Source of the DNA: an uncultured Caulobacterales bacterium
GTDB lineage: Bacteria; Pseudomonadota; Alphaproteobacteria; Caulobacterales; Caulobacteraceae
DNA length: 64,000 nt
Assembly (NCBI GenBank): GCA_903862425.1
Contig: CAIOYC010000009.1
Location: forward strand, 496,001-560,000
Reading direction: 5' to 3'
A model generated the notes under the pieces. The model was not told where the DNA came from, did no database searches, and saw nothing but the letters and a program-made list of their open reading frames with translations. Position 1 is the stretch's first letter. Each line of letters opens with the position of its first letter. This document shows, piece by piece, positions 63,201 through 64,000 of this stretch. The translations under genes were made by a program, and so were the position numbers.

Positions 63201-63223
63201 CATGTCAGATATCTTTGACATGG
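63201..63223. promoter_or_regulatory. Operator copy 2 overlapping the ribosome-binding region
   Basis: CATGTCA-GATATCTT-TGACATG is a perfect seven-base inverted repeat ending at the GGAGG of the membrane-protein gene. It repeats copy 1 with a 47-base period, fitting an autoregulatory XRE dimer on one face of the helix plus a downstream site. Confidence 0.65.
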
Positions 63224-63231
63224 AGGGGCGC

Positions 63232-63663
63232 ATGGCGTTTCGGGAAAAGTCGGCTTGGATTTCGCTGGTGCTCACGCTCGCGATTTATGGGGCCTATTTC
63301 GTTGTCTACGGACGGGGTCTGGCCTCCGGCCGGCCATTTGTCGTGACCGGCGCCATCAGCTTGGCGGTCGTGGCTCTGGTGGTGCTCCAGGTCGTCAGCA
63401 TGATCGTGGTCTCCACCCTGTCTCCGCGCGAGGCCCAGGCGCCGGAGGACGAGCGCGAGCGGTTCATTCAGCTGCGCGCCAAGTCGGCCGCCTATCTGAC
63501 GCTCCAGTTCGGTGCAGTGGCGGCTGCGGCCAGTGTCTATTTCGCGCGCGGACTTGGCGAGGCCGGGACCTGGGTGGTCGCCAACGCCGTCTTCGGGGCC
63601 CTGGCTGTCGCCCAGGTGACCCAGCATCTGGCTGTCATCATCGGCTATCGGCGGGGTTTCTGA
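63232..63663 (+). CDS. Small membrane protein of an XRE module
   Basis: A 143-residue protein with about four hydrophobic segments (around 8-27, 36-58, 83-103 and 112-130) and a charged middle loop (SPREAQAPEDERERFIQLRAKSA). This layout is common in membrane proteins (DUF2178-like) paired with a tiny XRE regulator. The ATG at 63232 follows GGAGGGG; an earlier in-frame ATG at 63202 lies inside the operator repeat. Its stop overlaps the regulator's start (TGATG). The function of such pairs is unknown. Confidence 0.78.
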   Translation: MAFREKSAWISLVLTLAIYGAYFVVYGRGLASGRPFVVTGAISLAVVALVVLQVVSMIVVSTLSPREAQAPEDERERFIQLRAKSAAYLTLQFGAVAAAASVYFARGLGEAGTWVVANAVFGALAVAQVTQHLAVIIGYRRGF

Positions 63664-63893
63664 TGGGGCGCCCGCCGACCCGTGTGACTAACCGAATCCG
63701 CGCGCTGCGCTTCGAGCATGGGGAGATGACCCAGCAGGCGCTTGCGGACGCGGTGGGCGTGACGCGACAGACCATCATCGCCATCGAGCAGGGGAAATAT
63801 TCTCCCACCCTGGAGGCCGCTTTCCGCATCGCTGCGACCTTTCGCGTCCCGTTGGAGGCGGTGTTTCAGTTCAAACTTGATGATCAAGGGTAA
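63663..63893 (+). CDS. XRE-family (Cro/CI-type) regulator
   Basis: Seventy-six residues, essentially only a helix-turn-helix domain: VTNRIRALRFEHGEMTQQALADAVGVTRQTIIAIEQGKYSPTLEAAFRIAATFRVPLEAVFQF. It matches the short YozG-like regulators that accompany a membrane partner. It is coupled to the upstream gene by one overlapping base and probably represses its own operon at the two operator repeats. Confidence 0.92.
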   Translation: MGRPPTRVTNRIRALRFEHGEMTQQALADAVGVTRQTIIAIEQGKYSPTLEAAFRIAATFRVPLEAVFQFKLDDQG

Positions 63894-63966
63894 AATATAG
63901 CGTCAATATCGCCTAACTTGGGTTATATTGCTAAAGATGGCGTATTTCATCTGATTCCGAGGTATA

Positions 63967-63987
63967 ACTTGCCCCGTTTGGGCGAGT
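63967..63987. terminator. Weak hairpin downstream of the XRE gene
   Basis: ACTTGCCC-CGTTT-GGGCGAGT (eight pairs, one G-U) lies 74 bases after the stop in AT-rich sequence. No T tract follows before the window ends. Confidence 0.3.
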
Positions 63988-64000
63988 CAGGCATAAGGCA

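Noticed and set aside
62996..63231. A separate small gene between the DUF5615 and membrane-protein genes (for example from 63047)
   Set aside because: The 63047 frame runs out of frame into the membrane-protein gene; the region is better explained as the frameshifted end of the DUF5615 gene plus the operator repeats.

Overview
The window is a GC-rich bacterial chromosome segment that reads as an alphaproteobacterium of the order Caulobacterales (a Caulobacter or Phenylobacterium relative). The GroEL, AcpP, GroES and enolase sequences resemble Caulobacteraceae proteins. A CtrA-like site (TTAA-N7-TTAAC type) precedes a lytic transglycosylase gene, motB stands alone without motA, and groESL carries a CIRCE operator. 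I cannot name the genus from the sequence alone. Most of the window is dense housekeeping sequence with many 1-4 base gene overlaps.

Layout. 0-5.5 kb: tRNA queuosine genes queA-tgt followed by a partial S9 peptidase (minus), an EEP-family membrane protein, a cyclophilin, a lytic transglycosylase and an unknown Cys-containing protein. 5.5-7.8 kb: groES-groEL with CIRCE, a second perfect palindrome and a strong terminator. 7.9-16.6 kb: OmpA-like lipoprotein, TonB-like protein, GH1 glycosidase, MFS exporter, then a GntR regulator divergent from a TonB receptor plus MFS pair. 16.6-22.9 kb: lgt-midA-pgeF, two SIMPL proteins, a small secreted protein, a CAT-anticodon tRNA and msrB. 23-30.2 kb: fatty-acid synthesis (fabD, fabG, acpP, fabF) interrupted by a MerR/SDR pair, then mltG, gmk and an EVE-domain protein. 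30.6-38.7 kb (minus): the outer-membrane biogenesis operon lptF-lptG-lptD-surA-pdxA-rsmA. 38.9-43.4 kb: pepA-holC, two tandem I78-inhibitor-like lipoproteins, a YaiI-family protein, a GNAT protein and a 2OG-Fe(II) oxygenase. 43.4-51.7 kb: ABC-F ATPase, ndk, guaB, MAPEG protein, rsmB-type methyltransferase, guaA and a dienoyl-CoA-reductase-like SDR. 51.8-61.7 kb: TonB-family protein, secreted amidase, asparagine synthase, elongator tRNA-Met, rpmF, two alpha/beta hydrolases, eno, bpt and motB.

The last 2 kb (62.0-64.0) differ: base composition is richer in A and T and the genes are accessory. They comprise a MerR-HTH/DUF433 antitoxin-like gene with a DUF5615 PIN-like partner whose C-terminus appears frameshifted, and a small membrane protein/XRE regulator pair preceded by two near-identical operator repeats.

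Points most worth a second look are: the frameshifted DUF5615 toxin; the palindromic repeat inserted in frame inside the rsmB-type gene; the paired operators of the XRE module; the MerR-type promoter with a 19-base spacer; the extra palindrome in the groESL promoter; the Tgt enzyme lacking two of its three zinc cysteines; the paired I78-like lipoproteins with a cysteine-substituted loop; and the 16-codon upstream ORF coupled to the unknown gene at 4.9-5.5 kb.
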